Assembly (NCBI GenBank): GCA_001557505.1
Contig: LSAX01000003.1
Location: 2,418,001-2,482,000, forward strand
Length of the DNA: 64,000 nucleotides
DNA from: Reticulascus tulasneorum
Lineage: Eukaryota > Ascomycota > Sordariomycetes > Glomerellales > Reticulascaceae
Direction: 5' to 3'
Shown here: positions 44,901-57,064 of the stretch, piece by piece
Position numbering within the stretch: position 1 is the stretch's first letter
Layout: each line of letters begins with the position of its first letter
Translations under genes and position numbers: made by a program
Notes under the pieces: generated by a model
Seen by the model: only the letters and a program-made list of their open reading frames with translations
The model's database searches: none
Told to the model about the DNA's origin: nothing

Positions 44901-47900
44901 AAATCCTAAGGACCAGGTTGAGCACGAACAAGGTTGCAGGCCTACCTACCTTGCAATGTGCTGTGACGGGCGATCATCAATTGGCAATAGCGCCCCCTGG
45001 CAGGCGAACCGGCAGAGACGTGCCAACAATCAATCCGTCGACGGCTCGGATAGAAAAGGCGAAAGAAGGGTCAGGTAGTCGACATCGGAAGCGGGCGGAT
45101 CTGGCGACGGGATGGGAGTTCTGGCTAAAGAACAAGATTAAAATGTCTCAACGAACCAAGATTGACTGGCCGTATCAATCTTAGTCGATAAGTAGCCATG
45201 TCAACCGGGAAGGACTGAGAAACTTGAGATGATCATAGGAGCCTGGCTTAACGGCAAAGCAAACCTACCGAGAAGGCTGTACGACATGGCATGGGGGAAG
45301 CTTACCCGTCCGCCTACGCCGCCTTTCTTGCATCTGGCCAGGATGGGGAGCTCATCAACTGAACAAAGCTCGGTCCCGCTCTGATCTGCTCATCAATCGA
45401 GTCGATATTGAGTGGCATCCTGAGCCGGGGTTAGGGGGGAAAGCAACGGATATCGTGGCGTTTATTATCCAGGGTCCCAATATCAGCAAAAGAAAAAGGC
45501 CTACTACGCCGTAGAATTGGTGGCCCTCCACTGGCGTCCCATACGAAACCGCCTGGCCGCCACCGGCCATCGAAATGCGCAAATCGCAAGCCTTGTGTTC
45601 TTATCCATCGGCTCCAAACTTTGGCCCTGATGAGATCATGAGGCACGGAAGTCCGCAGATGCCCGTCTGAAAGGGCCTCCTGGTTTCAATTGGTGTACCT
45701 TGAGGTCAGGAGAGGGTAGTACAGCAGCATACGAGAAGCAAGGTACAGAGAGCTGCTCCGGGCTGCAATCTTTCATATCGAGTGTCTGATATGCGGGCGG
45801 ATACCACTGATTGCACACCAAGCAGCTACCCGTGTGAAATAAACGAAAAAACCCTGAGTGCTTGCAGAGGAACGGCAAACATGGAGGTCGCGGGGTAATA
45901 GGTCCAGCCGTTCCAGGGTACCATCGGGAGACGCGGAAGAATGTCAAGATGTGTTGCACCCATCTCCGTCAGCCTGCCATCCTCTTGGTGTTGTTACATT
46001 TCCTCTCGAGTTTCGATGCGGTTCATATGTAGATGAGGTTGAACCTTGTTCCAACAGATGCAGCCATACCCTAATGAGTTTGTTCGTTCATGCAACGACG
46101 GGGAGCGGCCAGGCTCCATCAGTGAACGTGCGGCGGTGCGAAATCTCGCGTCGGTCGCGATGTAGTGGCCGATGGGAGATGAGGGCGTGATGCGTTCCCT
46201 CTTTCAACCTAATCGCGGGCCTGTAAAGACGACCCTGGGCTGGACCAGCCCCAGAGCCTCTATTGGACTTTTGATATCTGGGGTCCAAAAGATAGACACT
46301 AACTACTACGTCGGAGGCCGGACCCCAGACGGCCGCAGTTTTGGAAGGAACAAATGAGAAGAGGAAGCCAGGGCTGAGCATTGAGCTCGGCTGCAGGGCC
46401 CGTGGCTTTTGAGTTTAAGCCGAGGGCGATTTGGGTTTGTCCAACCGCAGGATGAGGTCATGTCGGAGCTTTGAAATGTTTTGAAGTTGCAGGATGGAGC
46501 GAGGATGGAGAGAGAGAGAGAGTGTGTGTGTGTGTGCAGACGTTGATACGACACGCTGTTGGTCAGAATGCTGTGTGTCGTCGATGTTTGAGGTGAATTG
46601 AATTCAGACCCCGACAATGGACGTCTTCTATCTGTAACAGAGGATTTTGGGGTCTGTGTTGTAGTGATCGTCGACCCCATCTACGGGCCAGAAGACCGAC
46701 ATACGACCATACATACATATGTATGTACATGAGCACTGCAGCAGCAGCAACAGCCTCAATCCGGCTTGGTGCGGAGAGCCGTATGGTATGTACCTCTGTA
46801 GATGCTTGGGGCGAGATTTGCAGTAATTACGATTGGTACCACTACGTATTGGGCCGCTTCTTCGCCGTTGCCAGAGCACAAGCCTGCCTCTCTCTCCATG
46901 GTTGAGGGACGAAAAGTCGATGAGACCGACGTTTTTCGCTTACAGGGCGCCACATCCGTAAACGATGGGCTAGCGTGCGTACATACAACGGCAGGGACCG
47001 GGTATCATTTCCAAATATCCTCTCCAAGGAACAGAAGGAGAAAGGAACCCCACAAAGAAAGCCCCCCAAGGTCTGAAATGAAATACGCCTGTTTCTCGTC
47101 AACAATGCATTGTTCGACCGAGACAGGCGAGAAACAGAGAAGCAGATTCAATGGCGCTCTCCCTGCTGTTGAAAGCTTCGAGTGTGGTGCGCCACCGACA
47201 GGAACAATCACAAGTCTCGGGTACTTGGAGATCGGCCAGGGAGGGCGCCAGGCGGGGCGGGTAGTGGCGTGCACCGACTAGTACCCTGTACAGCGCTGTG
47301 GGTCATTGGACGGGAGGTTAATTGCGCCTAGCCAATGAACTGCACCCGCAGGGGGTCCCCTGTAAGCCGGATTCTGGACAAAGGCACATGCGGCTCTCGA
47401 TTGGCCCCATGCAAGTGCCTGTAGGCGCCATCACCGTGCTGGGCGCGTAATCCTCTCTGGCTCTCTCTCTCTACCATGATTCCCTAGCAGTGTTGCGAAG
47501 TACCTTTGCCCCCCCCATGCCTACTACGTAGTATGCCTATCTTCCTGGGTAGTACTTCGTAGGTAGGAAGGGGAAAACCCCCCCCTAACCCTTGCCCCGC
47601 CCTTCCCCCCTCCCACCCCGTCTCCGCTTCTCTCCACCTCACCTTTGTATTCCCCCAACCACCTCCCTCCAATGCAGTGCCTGCGCATTTCACTGCAGTT
47701 GCTTCACTGGATTCGATAGGCTCCGAGGCCACTGATGAGACCGCTCTAGCGATGGCTGAGGGGGCAAATTAGAGCCTGTCCTGCCGGGGTGGTGGTATGT
47801 CCTGCTGTGCGAACACTGCACGGTGGGGTGGAGGGTCCTTCCATGCTATCAACCACTGGTTCATACAGTACCATACCATCATGCCTCACTACCACAGCAT

Positions 47901-49533
47901 GCTGTAAGGTACCACCGTGGAACGGGCCTGGCAGACACTGGGATGGGTGCTTGACAAATCCTCAAGTTCGTCAAACAAGCGATCCTTGAGTCCTGGACAG
48001 GATCATCCGATGAATGGATGGCTGGCCCGGGGGGTGGTGGGAGACTGACGAAAAGAACTCCACGGCCCTAATCTTGCCTCTCTGCTCTTCGTGGTCCATG
48101 GCTCAAGCCAGGATGGAAATATCACACAGGACCGAGCTTGCTAGCATCTGCTGTGGCCGGGGTTAAGCTTGGTGCTTGATAGGCTGTTTATTCTTGTCCC
48201 GCACCAAACAGAGACAGCACGAGACTTGGAGGAACTAGCAGCCAGCAGCAAGCCAGAGGCTAATTATGGCAAATATTGATGTACTGGCCTGTATTCGTAC
48301 TCGACTCGATTCCCTCGACTCGACCGCGGCATTGCACTACAGGCGCTCTGCCCAACCAGCGCCATTCTGCCAACCCAGTCTCTCTGTTCGTGCCTCTTTT
48401 TCATCCCAATCCTGACCGATGACCACCGCTGCCACCCCCTCCGCGCACGCGGTGGCTTGTCCTCGAACCCAAGTCCAACGACCAGGGGACCCCCCTCCCC
48501 CCCCCAGGACCCCGGCCTCGTCGCCAGTGGCATGCAGCGTCTTGGCTTGAGCAGATGAGCCGGACCGTATCCGCTCCAGATTTCTCGACCGTTCGAGGAC
48601 AGCTCTAATTTTACATGGTGCTCATGGATTATCCAGTGAGAGGCCAGCCCGACGACACTTAGGCGCCATGCTCTGACTCTGGTCCTATTTGGCTCCATCA
48701 CACCCTCCACGAGCAAGACGTCTCTTATTTTCTCTTGATTCTCGCTTCTTCACCTTACTTCGTTGCAGCTTTCCCACCTTTGTGCGAGTTTTCTTGCTTC
48801 TTCCTGTGCTTCTGTACGCAGGAGCGAGCTGCAAGACAAGCGCCGAGCCACACCTCGAGCTGTCCAGTGAGATATCGCCGCACCGCGCCCGCACCAGGCG
48901 GCAAACCACCTCGCAAGTCATCCTGTGCCGCTTGACACCCACCACCTCTTGCGCCTACAGCGTCTCCCCTTCAAAGAGGTCCCGAAAACCTGTCACCGGT
49001 CTCTTAACGCCTCCTCTCCCACTTTTCCTCTCCCCGTTTCATCTCTTCCAATTAATCAATCCCCCGCCCGGAATAGAGGGAAGCAACTCGCCGTGAACGA
49101 GAGACATCCAGCCATTGCGGGTCGCAGCGAGCAACAGCAACAAGAACTAGAACCAGCCATTATCACCAAACCGCCACGACCCAACAAAGCTTCACTCGAG
49201 ATTCCCGCAAATCTGGTACGCCGAAACGTGGAGGGACGTCTGGTCCGGGAACGGACATTGGAGTGTTCCATGTGATGGTGGAGGTGGAAAAGGTGTAGTT
49301 TCCCACCTGCTCTTGGCTCGTCACAAAACAGCCGGACGGGTTCTTCACACACATTGGATTGGTACGTGAACCGTCCCACAGAAGTCACGCCTCCCTCTGC
49401 TCAATCTGGAGGTGCCTGCGAGGCACAAGAAGCTTGCAGAGGTTCCCTGAGAGACTTTCGCTCTGAATGCAGCTTGCCGACTAACAGCGCACTTGACCGC
49501 AGATCGAGATCCAAAAAGGATAACAGTACCGCC
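41954..49533. other. Gene-poor block, right part (7.6 kb)
   Basis: No supported gene. The longest frames (42223-42786, 46802-47281, 48264-48716) lack motifs. It contains (GA)n(GT)n at 46508-46536 and C-rich tracts near 47580-47620 and 48497. From about 48690 to 49533 there is a pyrimidine-rich leader of the WD40 gene. Confidence 0.5.
46508..46536 (+). repeat. (GA)n(GT)n compound microsatellite
   Basis: About seven GA units run directly into about seven GT units in the gene-poor block. Confidence 0.85.
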
Positions 49534-52500
49534 ATGTCCGCCTCTTCGAGGAACCGCACAGTCTCCATTAGCTCCGGGAGGTCGTCAAGGGGTAGAGGCC
49601 AGCAGATGCAAGACTTCACCATGTCGCCAAACAACATTCTGAGGTTCTTCGAGCCAACCGCAGCTACTGCTTCCATGTTCCTGTATGCCCAGGGCTCGTC
49701 AATCGTGTGCTGCCATCATGATACTTTAACCATTGAACGAAGATTTTCCAGGCACTCGGACGAGGTCCAGCTGCTCGCTGTTGATACCCAGAGCGACCTT
49801 GGTGCTGGGAGGTTAGTGGTCAGCTACGATGCAGGGCAGACGGCGATAGTATGGGATCTCATGACGGGCGACGAAGTGGCTCGGTTTGCATCCTATGAGC
49901 ATTTGACTACGGCATCTTGGATGCGAAATGGCAATGTCGCTTTTGGTATGTTCTTTTTTCCCTTATCAGCAAGGTGAAGTTCCTGCTCACAAGAAAAATA
50001 GGAAACACCCAAGGAAACATTATCCTCTTTGAGCCCACAACATCAGAACACATCTCCGCGAGAACAATTGATCAAATCGCAGTCACAGCTCTCGCACCGG
50101 CAGCTGATTGCCGAACATTTGCAATTGGGTGAGTCTGCCCGTGGTACGGAGTGTTACCCGAGCCATTCTGACGAGTCTCAGGTACCAAAACGGTTCCCTC
50201 TTGGTAGCCACCCTTCAACCTCGCTTCACGATTCTGCATAATCTTAGCACATCGAGAGCACCGTCACCTATCGTTTCTCTGAACTGGCATGCTTCCTCTT
50301 CTCGGCAGAAGTCGGACATGCTGGCAGTGCAAACCAACGACGGAGACCTCCGGGTCTGGAGTGTGGCCAAGTCGTACAGCGCCGACGACCCCGCCAAAGT
50401 GGTACGCATCCTGAAGCGAACAGAGGAATATCACCCTGGTGCCAACTGGATGGGCTGGTCGAAAAACGGCCGCATAATTCAATATTCTGACTCGTACGTC
50501 AATCTTGCCACTACCTTCTACGCGCGCGCTTAGGTGCATACGCTAACATTCATCACACTACAGAGAGACACTATCGTGGGATGTACGAACAAAACATGTC
50601 ACCTATGACCTCATTCCTACTCTTGAACACGTCAGGGGCCTGGCCGTCTACGGCCCAGGCGCAAGTCTGTTCACCCTGGGGGCAAACAATACCGTCCAGC
50701 AGTTTGACCTTAACGCCCCGGCCATCATCGTGGCCAATGTTCAACACCCTGCTAACCTGTTGCCACCATCCCCACCAGTCTCCATCGAGGAGCAAGGGGG
50801 CCAGAGGAGTGCAACGACCATCAACACCGATTCGGACGCCACTTCCGGAACCATCGAGTTGGGCATATCTGAAAGCGACGAAGATCATCTGTCTCCACTG
50901 GCTCGAATTGTTCGTCGCAAGGACCATGAGGCCTCTGCCGGAGTTGACCGATATGACTCTGCAAGCCCAGTCTCCAGCCGCAGTGGAGTCTCATCCATGT
51001 CGAAGTCGTCTGCAGGTTCTCAAACCCCTGGTCGTTATCCCTCATCCGTCATGTCACGACCCATGACCGAGAATACCTACATCTCATCCGGTTCGTCCAT
51101 GAGATCGTCTCATGCACCAGCATACAGGGAGAGCAGGGACATGTACTCTGCGAGCAGTGTCAGCGGGCAATCGCAGTCGTCCACCAAGTCTCGCCATAAG
51201 CCGTCTCGCTTGCGAAATGAAGTCCTGCGAAGTCCGGAGGAGTCCAAGGTCCACGACCTGTTCAAGTACACACGAAGTCGTCTTAGCGATATTCCGTACA
51301 AGCTTCCGTCTATGACTGACAACAGCCGACTTACGAACGATGACCTGCGCCGACAGATGCTGAGCACTATCTTCGGTTGGCATAAGGAGGCCGAGGACCT
51401 CATCAAAGATGAGATGAGCAGACACCCTGGTGGCTCCCCGAGCCGGATTCTTTTGACTAGATGGCTGGGCGACATCGATGCCGACATTATGGCAGCGAGC
51501 TCTGAAACCATGACATCCTCGGATTGGATGCTGTTGGCGCTAAGTGGAATCGGAGGTCAGGCATCCCAGCACAAACTTGGACGCGCGTACATTCAGCGTC
51601 TCCTTGAGAACGGCGACGTTCACGCTGCTGCGACTATCATGATTGGCATGGGTGACCACAATGACGCTATCGAGATATACGTATCCCACAAGCGGTACAT
51701 GGAGGCTCTCATTCTGACCTGCTTATGTTTCCCCACCGTTTGGGAACGCCAAGCTGCAATCATCAAGAAATGGGGCGAATGGGCAGTAATGCACGGGCAA
51801 CAGCAGTTGGCAGTCCGATGGTAGGTTATTTTAAGGATTTTGTAATATGGGATGTTACTAACCGTCATCTAGCTTCTCCTGCACAGGAAAAGAGTCTTCC
51901 GAACCGTGGACCTCTCCATCAGCTGCTCAAGTCAACTTCCAGCACATGAATCCAAGCATCCCCGAGATACTCTCTCCGCCTCTGTCTCCCCCTGGCATGA
52001 CTCGTGGACCGCAGAGGGCCATTGCGAAGACATCTGCCCTCAAGTTAATCACCTCTTTTGGCGACCAAGGTGCCAAGTCCAAGTTCTTCTCCCAAGGAGA
52101 TGGCGGCGCAACTCCCATCGCTGCCGGAGTCACTCCAATTGCCGAGTCAGCCATCTCCCCTGGAGGATATGATGTCACAACGGCTTTCATCCGCCCGTCT
52201 AACCGCAGTCAATTCAACACGCCTAATTCTGCCAGATCGAACACGTCCGCATTCAGCCGTAAGCGTCTGCCATCCATTGGCGAGATTCCCGGTGACATGT
52301 CTCGCGAGAGCCTCAAATCAGGCGAGCTTCCGACGCCACCTGTCGAAGGTGATCGCCGTGCGCATTCGCGCATGACGTCTGCTGAGCAGGAGAACCTACT
52401 GGCCGGCATCTCCTTGCAGCGGGCCGCTACTGCCAGCCCAATGATGATGCGAGACCAACACCAAAGAGTCAGGAGGATGGATAGGGAGGTGCCGCCATCT

Positions 52501-54663
52501 CCAGATGCCTTGGTAGTCGTGAAGATGGAGAGCAGCATGAACCGTCGCAACGGATCTCGCGACCGGATTCCAAAGGGCATTCGACTCCAGCTCGATCCAG
52601 TAGAAGCATCGATGTCCGGCGAAATTACTTCTCCAGAGCAGTCTGGTGCCTCATCCACCCGCTTCCATTGGCCTTCACGGAGACGCGGACCTGGCTCGGT
52701 TGCAAGCTCTATTACCTCCAATTCTAGCGCTGGCCGGAGCCTCCGGAGTGCAAACGCTAACGCTAATCATTTGGATGGCTATATCCACAGCTTGGATGCT
52801 GCTCAACATTACACCAAGAGGCAGAGAAGCCGCCATAGCAGTCGCGAAGGTCACCGAGAAACTTCCCGAGGTCGCGATCGCGAGCACAGTCGCACCCGTC
52901 ACAAGACCGCTTCCCGTGAAGCCAGCGAAGAACGTGGACGAGCAGCAACACGAAATTGGCCGAAACCCAAGAGGTCTCCGACTTCGCCTATCCCGATGTC
53001 CCCTGAGGATCTGATGAACTTGAGCACGCCGAAGATGGCCGATGGCAAAGGTATGGAAGTAGCCGCAGATCCAGTTACTGTGAAGAGGTCAAGCAGATCC
53101 CGTCAAAAGCCGTCCAGCCGTGCTTCTAGCCGTGGTAGCCACAGCCGCCGCAGAAGTCCTGACAGCAAACCCCGCCCCCCTGCTCTGGAGGTTCGCGGCC
53201 GCAGCACGTCTAGGCAAGGATCCATGATTCGATCTCCATCGTCCCCTCTCCCCATGTCTGCCAACGCGCAACTTTACCAAGATTCTGAGGACGAGGAAGA
53301 TTACATCAAGGCTGTCAAGGCGAAGGAGAGCTTCAGGACCCGACATGGCCGTAGCACCAGCCGAAGTGCAGTACGTGAGCCGTTGTCGCCCGAATCGTCC
53401 CGGCGTGATCGCTCCGAGAGCCGCAGGTCTGAGCGACGACGTCCTCAAGCGGACTCGCCCGACCACACCCGAGATGCTCAGCTCGTCGCTCAGTCAAAGT
53501 CACGGGCAGCTTCCATCGAGCACGCTGGTGACTTGAAGGCCATGAAGGATGAAAGACAGCGAAAGAAGGAGGAGGCCGCTCGGGAGCTTGAAGAGCGACG
53601 AAAGTCGCTCGCAAAGCGCCCACAGGCTCCTCCTATTCCTCATCCAAGTGAAATCTCTCCGGCTTTGACTCGCATTGCTGTCGAGGCTCCTTCTCCGCCA
53701 ATGGATCTCCCACCGCGCAGTCACACTGCAGATCCACCACGAAGCATGTATGCTCGAAGTGGCAGCAATCTGCCTCATATTGGGCTTCCTGCGACCCCCA
53801 AGGCCATGCGCCTGATTGTGGAGAATAACCAGAATGGCATTCCAAACGTCCCGCCAATTCCAGCATCCTACCAGCGAAGTTCGCCCAACAATTCACCCAA
53901 GCACTCTCCAAACAAGACGCCCGAGTCGACGCTGACTCTGCTCCCATCCACGGTTTACCAGCCACCTGTTCGCCCGCCAATTCCCCGCAGCATGTCGGCC
54001 CCGATCCCGGATGAGCCTTCACCCAGAAGCATGAGCCACCGTCCTTCCGGTCAGACTTCCCCTCCACTCAGTGGGAGAAGTATCTCTCGCGGCAACTCGG
54101 TGAGACAGGGCGGCTCAGGGGGTATTCGTGGCATCGATGAGATGCTTGGTGTTGGTAAAGGAGAACCACGACGAGGATCGCACGACAGCAACATGCCTCC
54201 ACCACCACCTCCGCCGCCGATGCTGAAAGAACTCCAGCATCTTGCCGTTCCCCCACCGCCACCGCCAGCACCGCTTCCTCACGTCTCCTACAGCGAGTCG
54301 AGCAGTCAAGGCTCGGCCGTGATCGAGGTCGTGATGGATGACGAGGAAACTGTCCCAGTGGCCGCTCCCATGGATACCACAGTACCTGTGCTCCCTTCGC
54401 CGGCACCACCATCCACCAAGGGCCACAGCCGCGGACGCAGCGTCAATGACAACAGCATCGCCGGCCGAATTTCCAAGGCCACCGAGCGACTTCGATCTGC
54501 CAGCCGCAGCCGCAAGGAGTCGCGCACCAAGTCGCCGGTCGAGCCTGCCCCCTACGAGAGCGTTCCTCCACCGATCAACTACAACCGGGACTACGGCAGA
54601 TCGCCGAGCGTTCCAGCAATTCAAAGTCTGCCCACGGGCTTACACGAGAGCGAAATGATCTAA
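49534..54663 (+). CDS. WD40 / helical-repeat / proline-rich scaffold protein, 1632 aa
   Basis: Exons 49534-49945, 50002-50128, 50182-50493, 50564-51820 and 51873-54663 join in frame. The first 400 residues hold WD40-type blades: GQTAIVWDLMTG, LRVWSVAKS and TLSWDVRTKHV are visible strand ends. A disordered Ser-rich linker follows, then a helical region near residues 560-710 (FGWHKEAEDLIKDEM, AYIQRLLENGDVHAAATIMI, EAIEIYVSHKRYMEAL-like), ending in a cysteine/tryptophan segment. The last 900 residues are disordered: an SR/RE-rich part (SSREGHRETSRGRDREHSR), KPSSRASSRGSHSRR, coiled KDERQRKKEEAARELEERRK, and poly-proline runs (PPPPPPPPM). WD40 plus alpha-solenoid recalls Gemin5 and coat-like scaffolds. 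I do not know a characterised orthologue. The start is the ATG after a basic leader-like stretch. Confidence 0.85.
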
Positions 54664-56310
54664 GTATGAACATCAATCTCAAAGCACGGTCACATTACAT
54701 ATCGCATCACCATATTCCTTTCACACACTCCGATTCGTTGCATGGCGACTGGCGTTTCTTCCACGGATTCCATTTGATACCAAACTTTCTTACGCCAGAG
54801 ATATATATACACAATCTCTGGGCAATACGTCAATTGTTCTCCCAGCCTTTTATTTTTTCCAAGGTGCCCATACCAGCTGGGGATTTACGACAGCATTTTG
54901 CGTTTTAACTCTGGAAGCCCGACAGCAGTTCCGTTTTAGACAATTTGTACACTTCGAGTCTATCCTTGATAAGACTTTACTATCAGCAGCAGTTGTTTTG
55001 GGGAGAACTGTGCGTGCTTGTTGGAAACTGCATTTTTCACTTCATGACTCATGATGACCTGGCGGAGGGGGATGAATGAAGATTAGGACGACGAGGAGGA
55101 GAGGGCAGCGTATACGGAAACCGCGGAGTGGCGGATGCTCTGGGAAGCGAAGAGTGATGTACTTGATGGAGATAAAATCCAGGGATGGGAGAAGACGTTT
55201 TAAACCCTGAGACAAAAAAGCTGGACGCTTAACCATACAATGTTGCCTCGCGGCATCTTTGGTCTTTCTTTTATCGAGGGATTTTACCCCTCGATGTGTT
55301 GGGTTTGCTCGAGGAAGTCATGGAGTTCGACGATGATATCTTCATTCAGTACAGCACTTAGTTTTTAGCAGGCTCAATATTGAGAGAAGATTTGCCTTGA
55401 ATATCCAAGTTTCATGCTGCCCTCGTAATTGCCAACTTGCCAGATGTGCCGAGTTTTATTAGTGCAAGGGTGAAGACGATAGCAAAGAAGTTGTACGAAG
55501 CAGCTCCTGAGGCCGGGAAGCATGAGGCTAACTTGGACAGATCGCGAGCATGCCTCTCGCTCAACGCCTGAACAGAAACCAGCACTACCACCTCAAACCC
55601 CGGGGTAAATAAAATAAAAAAGCAGACAGTCCCATATTCGGAGGAGGGGATCAGGAATAAAATAAGCAAAATTGGCAAAAAAGACAAAAAATAATAGAGT
55701 TGACATCTCCATCTCGGTCCACTAACCCAAGCCCCTTGCGATCGTTATCCAACACGCCATGCGACGGTGAAGATGCCTCTGCAGAGTGAAACCTCCCTCA
55801 AGTGTCATCTTCATTGCTTAGGGCCACGCGCAGCGATCGCAGGTTACCCGTGCGAGTGGGTGGCCACCGCGGCATTCGCGCTGGGCGCCGACAAGGAGGA
55901 TCTTACGGGAATGAATTAGCGGAAGGAGAATATCGAAAGCCTTCACCGTTGGACCATTACAGCCAAGGTAAAAATCGCCTTATTTGGGCTTATATCCCCC
56001 TTAACGCGAAACTCGATGGGGCCGGAGTTTTGCCGGCAGATGGGTAACAACCTATGTACGTCTTGTGGGCTGTCCCGACTCTCGAAAGATAACTTTCCAA
56101 CCTTTAGCAAGCCCCCCAACGACGGCACACTCCAAATAACGGAGAACATCGCTGCCGGGTCTGTCGATGCAACTCATGTTCGTTCCAAACGCAGAGTCTC
56201 TGACTTCAATGGCTCAATGAGCACTGCACCTTCGCGGCCGAGTCTTCTACCATGACCATCGAGCTCCTGAACCTCTTCACGACCCACCACCACGAGCACC
56301 ACCGCCCACG
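54664..56310. other. Intergenic between WD40 gene and GPI15
   Basis: 1.6 kb. It contains a perfect 8-bp inverted repeat at 55273-55295. AT-rich around 55400-55720 with no domain-like frame. The last 60 bp is C-rich leader of GPI15. Confidence 0.5.
55273..55295 (+). repeat. Short perfect hairpin
   Basis: ATCGAGGG, a 7-nt loop, then CCCTCGAT. It lies 610 bp past the WD40 stop. It may be a 3' UTR structure or chance. Confidence 0.4.
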
Positions 56311-56997
56311 ATGCTCACAACGTCCCCCCACCTCCACGTTCGGCGACCCGCGCCCACAACCGCCGAATTCACAGTCACCACCCGCCCTGCGATGAGCCTC
56401 CCCCTCCGCCTTGTCTTCCTCAGCGTCCTCCTCCTCCGCGTCCTGCTCGGCGTGGCCGCGCTCCTCCTGCTATGGTCCAAATGGGCCCTCTCGCCCTACG
56501 CGACGCCCATCGCACCGTACGCCTCCGCCCCGCCCTTCTTCTCGGACGACTACATATGGTACGCCATCTCGGGCATCCAGCTCTCGCACGTTGGGCGTTT
56601 CTTCACGCGTGTCGCTGCGCAGGTCCCCGTGGCCGTGGTGCTGCCCGTCGCCGGCGTCGTCTGCTATGCGATGCTGCTGCGGATCCACACGAAGGAGTCG
56701 TTGTTAGTCCTGCGGGGGCTGGGGATCCAGACGAGCTCGACGAGCAAGACGTACCTTGCGAGTGCAGTGACGAGGTTCATCCCGACGGAGAAGATCCAGG
56801 ATGTGCTGATCAACGAGGCGTTTCGCGGGTTCGAGGTTCGGTACTACCTCGTTGTCGTTGTCGAGGGCGAGGATGATGTGGTGGTGGTCTTCCCTGCACT
56901 ATTACCGAGGAGGAAGATCGTCGAGACGGTGTGGAGGGGTGTACGGGGATGTCTGTATGAGGCGGACGTTGCAAGAAAGACGGACGAGAAAGGGTAG
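56311..56997 (+). CDS. GPI15: GPI-GlcNAc transferase subunit PIG-H (Gpi15)
   Basis: A single exon of 228 aa. The start MLTTSPHLHVRRPAPTTAEF is typical of fungal PIG-H. Two membrane helices follow (about residues 31-55, LVFLSVLLLRVLLGVAALLL, and 107-125, VAVVLPVAGVVCYAML). Then comes the PIG-H domain: ESLLVLRGLGIQTSS, RFIPTEKIQDVLINEAFRGF, VRYYLVVVVEGED and VVVFPALLPRRKIVETVW. Gpi15 acts in the ER membrane with Gpi1, Gpi2, Gpi3, Gpi19 and Eri1 to make GlcNAc-PI, the first step of GPI anchor synthesis. An upstream ATG at 56253 opens a different frame that ends before the first helix; it could act as an upstream ORF. It is convergent with DEG1, 67 bp between stops. Confidence 0.92.
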   Translation: MLTTSPHLHVRRPAPTTAEFTVTTRPAMSLPLRLVFLSVLLLRVLLGVAALLLLWSKWALSPYATPIAPYASAPPFFSDDYIWYAISGIQLSHVGRFFTRVAAQVPVAVVLPVAGVVCYAMLLRIHTKESLLVLRGLGIQTSSTSKTYLASAVTRFIPTEKIQDVLINEAFRGFEVRYYLVVVVEGEDDVVVVFPALLPRRKIVETVWRGVRGCLYEADVARKTDEKG

Positions 56998-57064
56998 AGA
57001 AATGGTATAGTCTTAGAGGTTCTAGTCGCGGATTGCTTGATACCCATAACTGCATTTATTCTAT

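Noticed and set aside
46699..46711. ACATACGACCATA, identical to the first 13 nt of fungal 5S rRNA
   Set aside because: The sequence then turns into ATACATATGTATG instead of the 5S body; no internal control region follows.
47578..47605. CCCTAACCC, telomere-like word
   Set aside because: Single copy inside a C-rich tract; no tandem array.
48689..49096. 135-codon frame with a hydrophobic N-terminus
   Set aside because: It lies in the pyrimidine-rich leader of the WD40 gene, which readily codes Leu/Pro/Ser runs.
55412..55687. 91-codon frame with hydrophobic segments on the minus strand
   Set aside because: AT-rich intergenic stretch, no family resemblance, no splice or context support.
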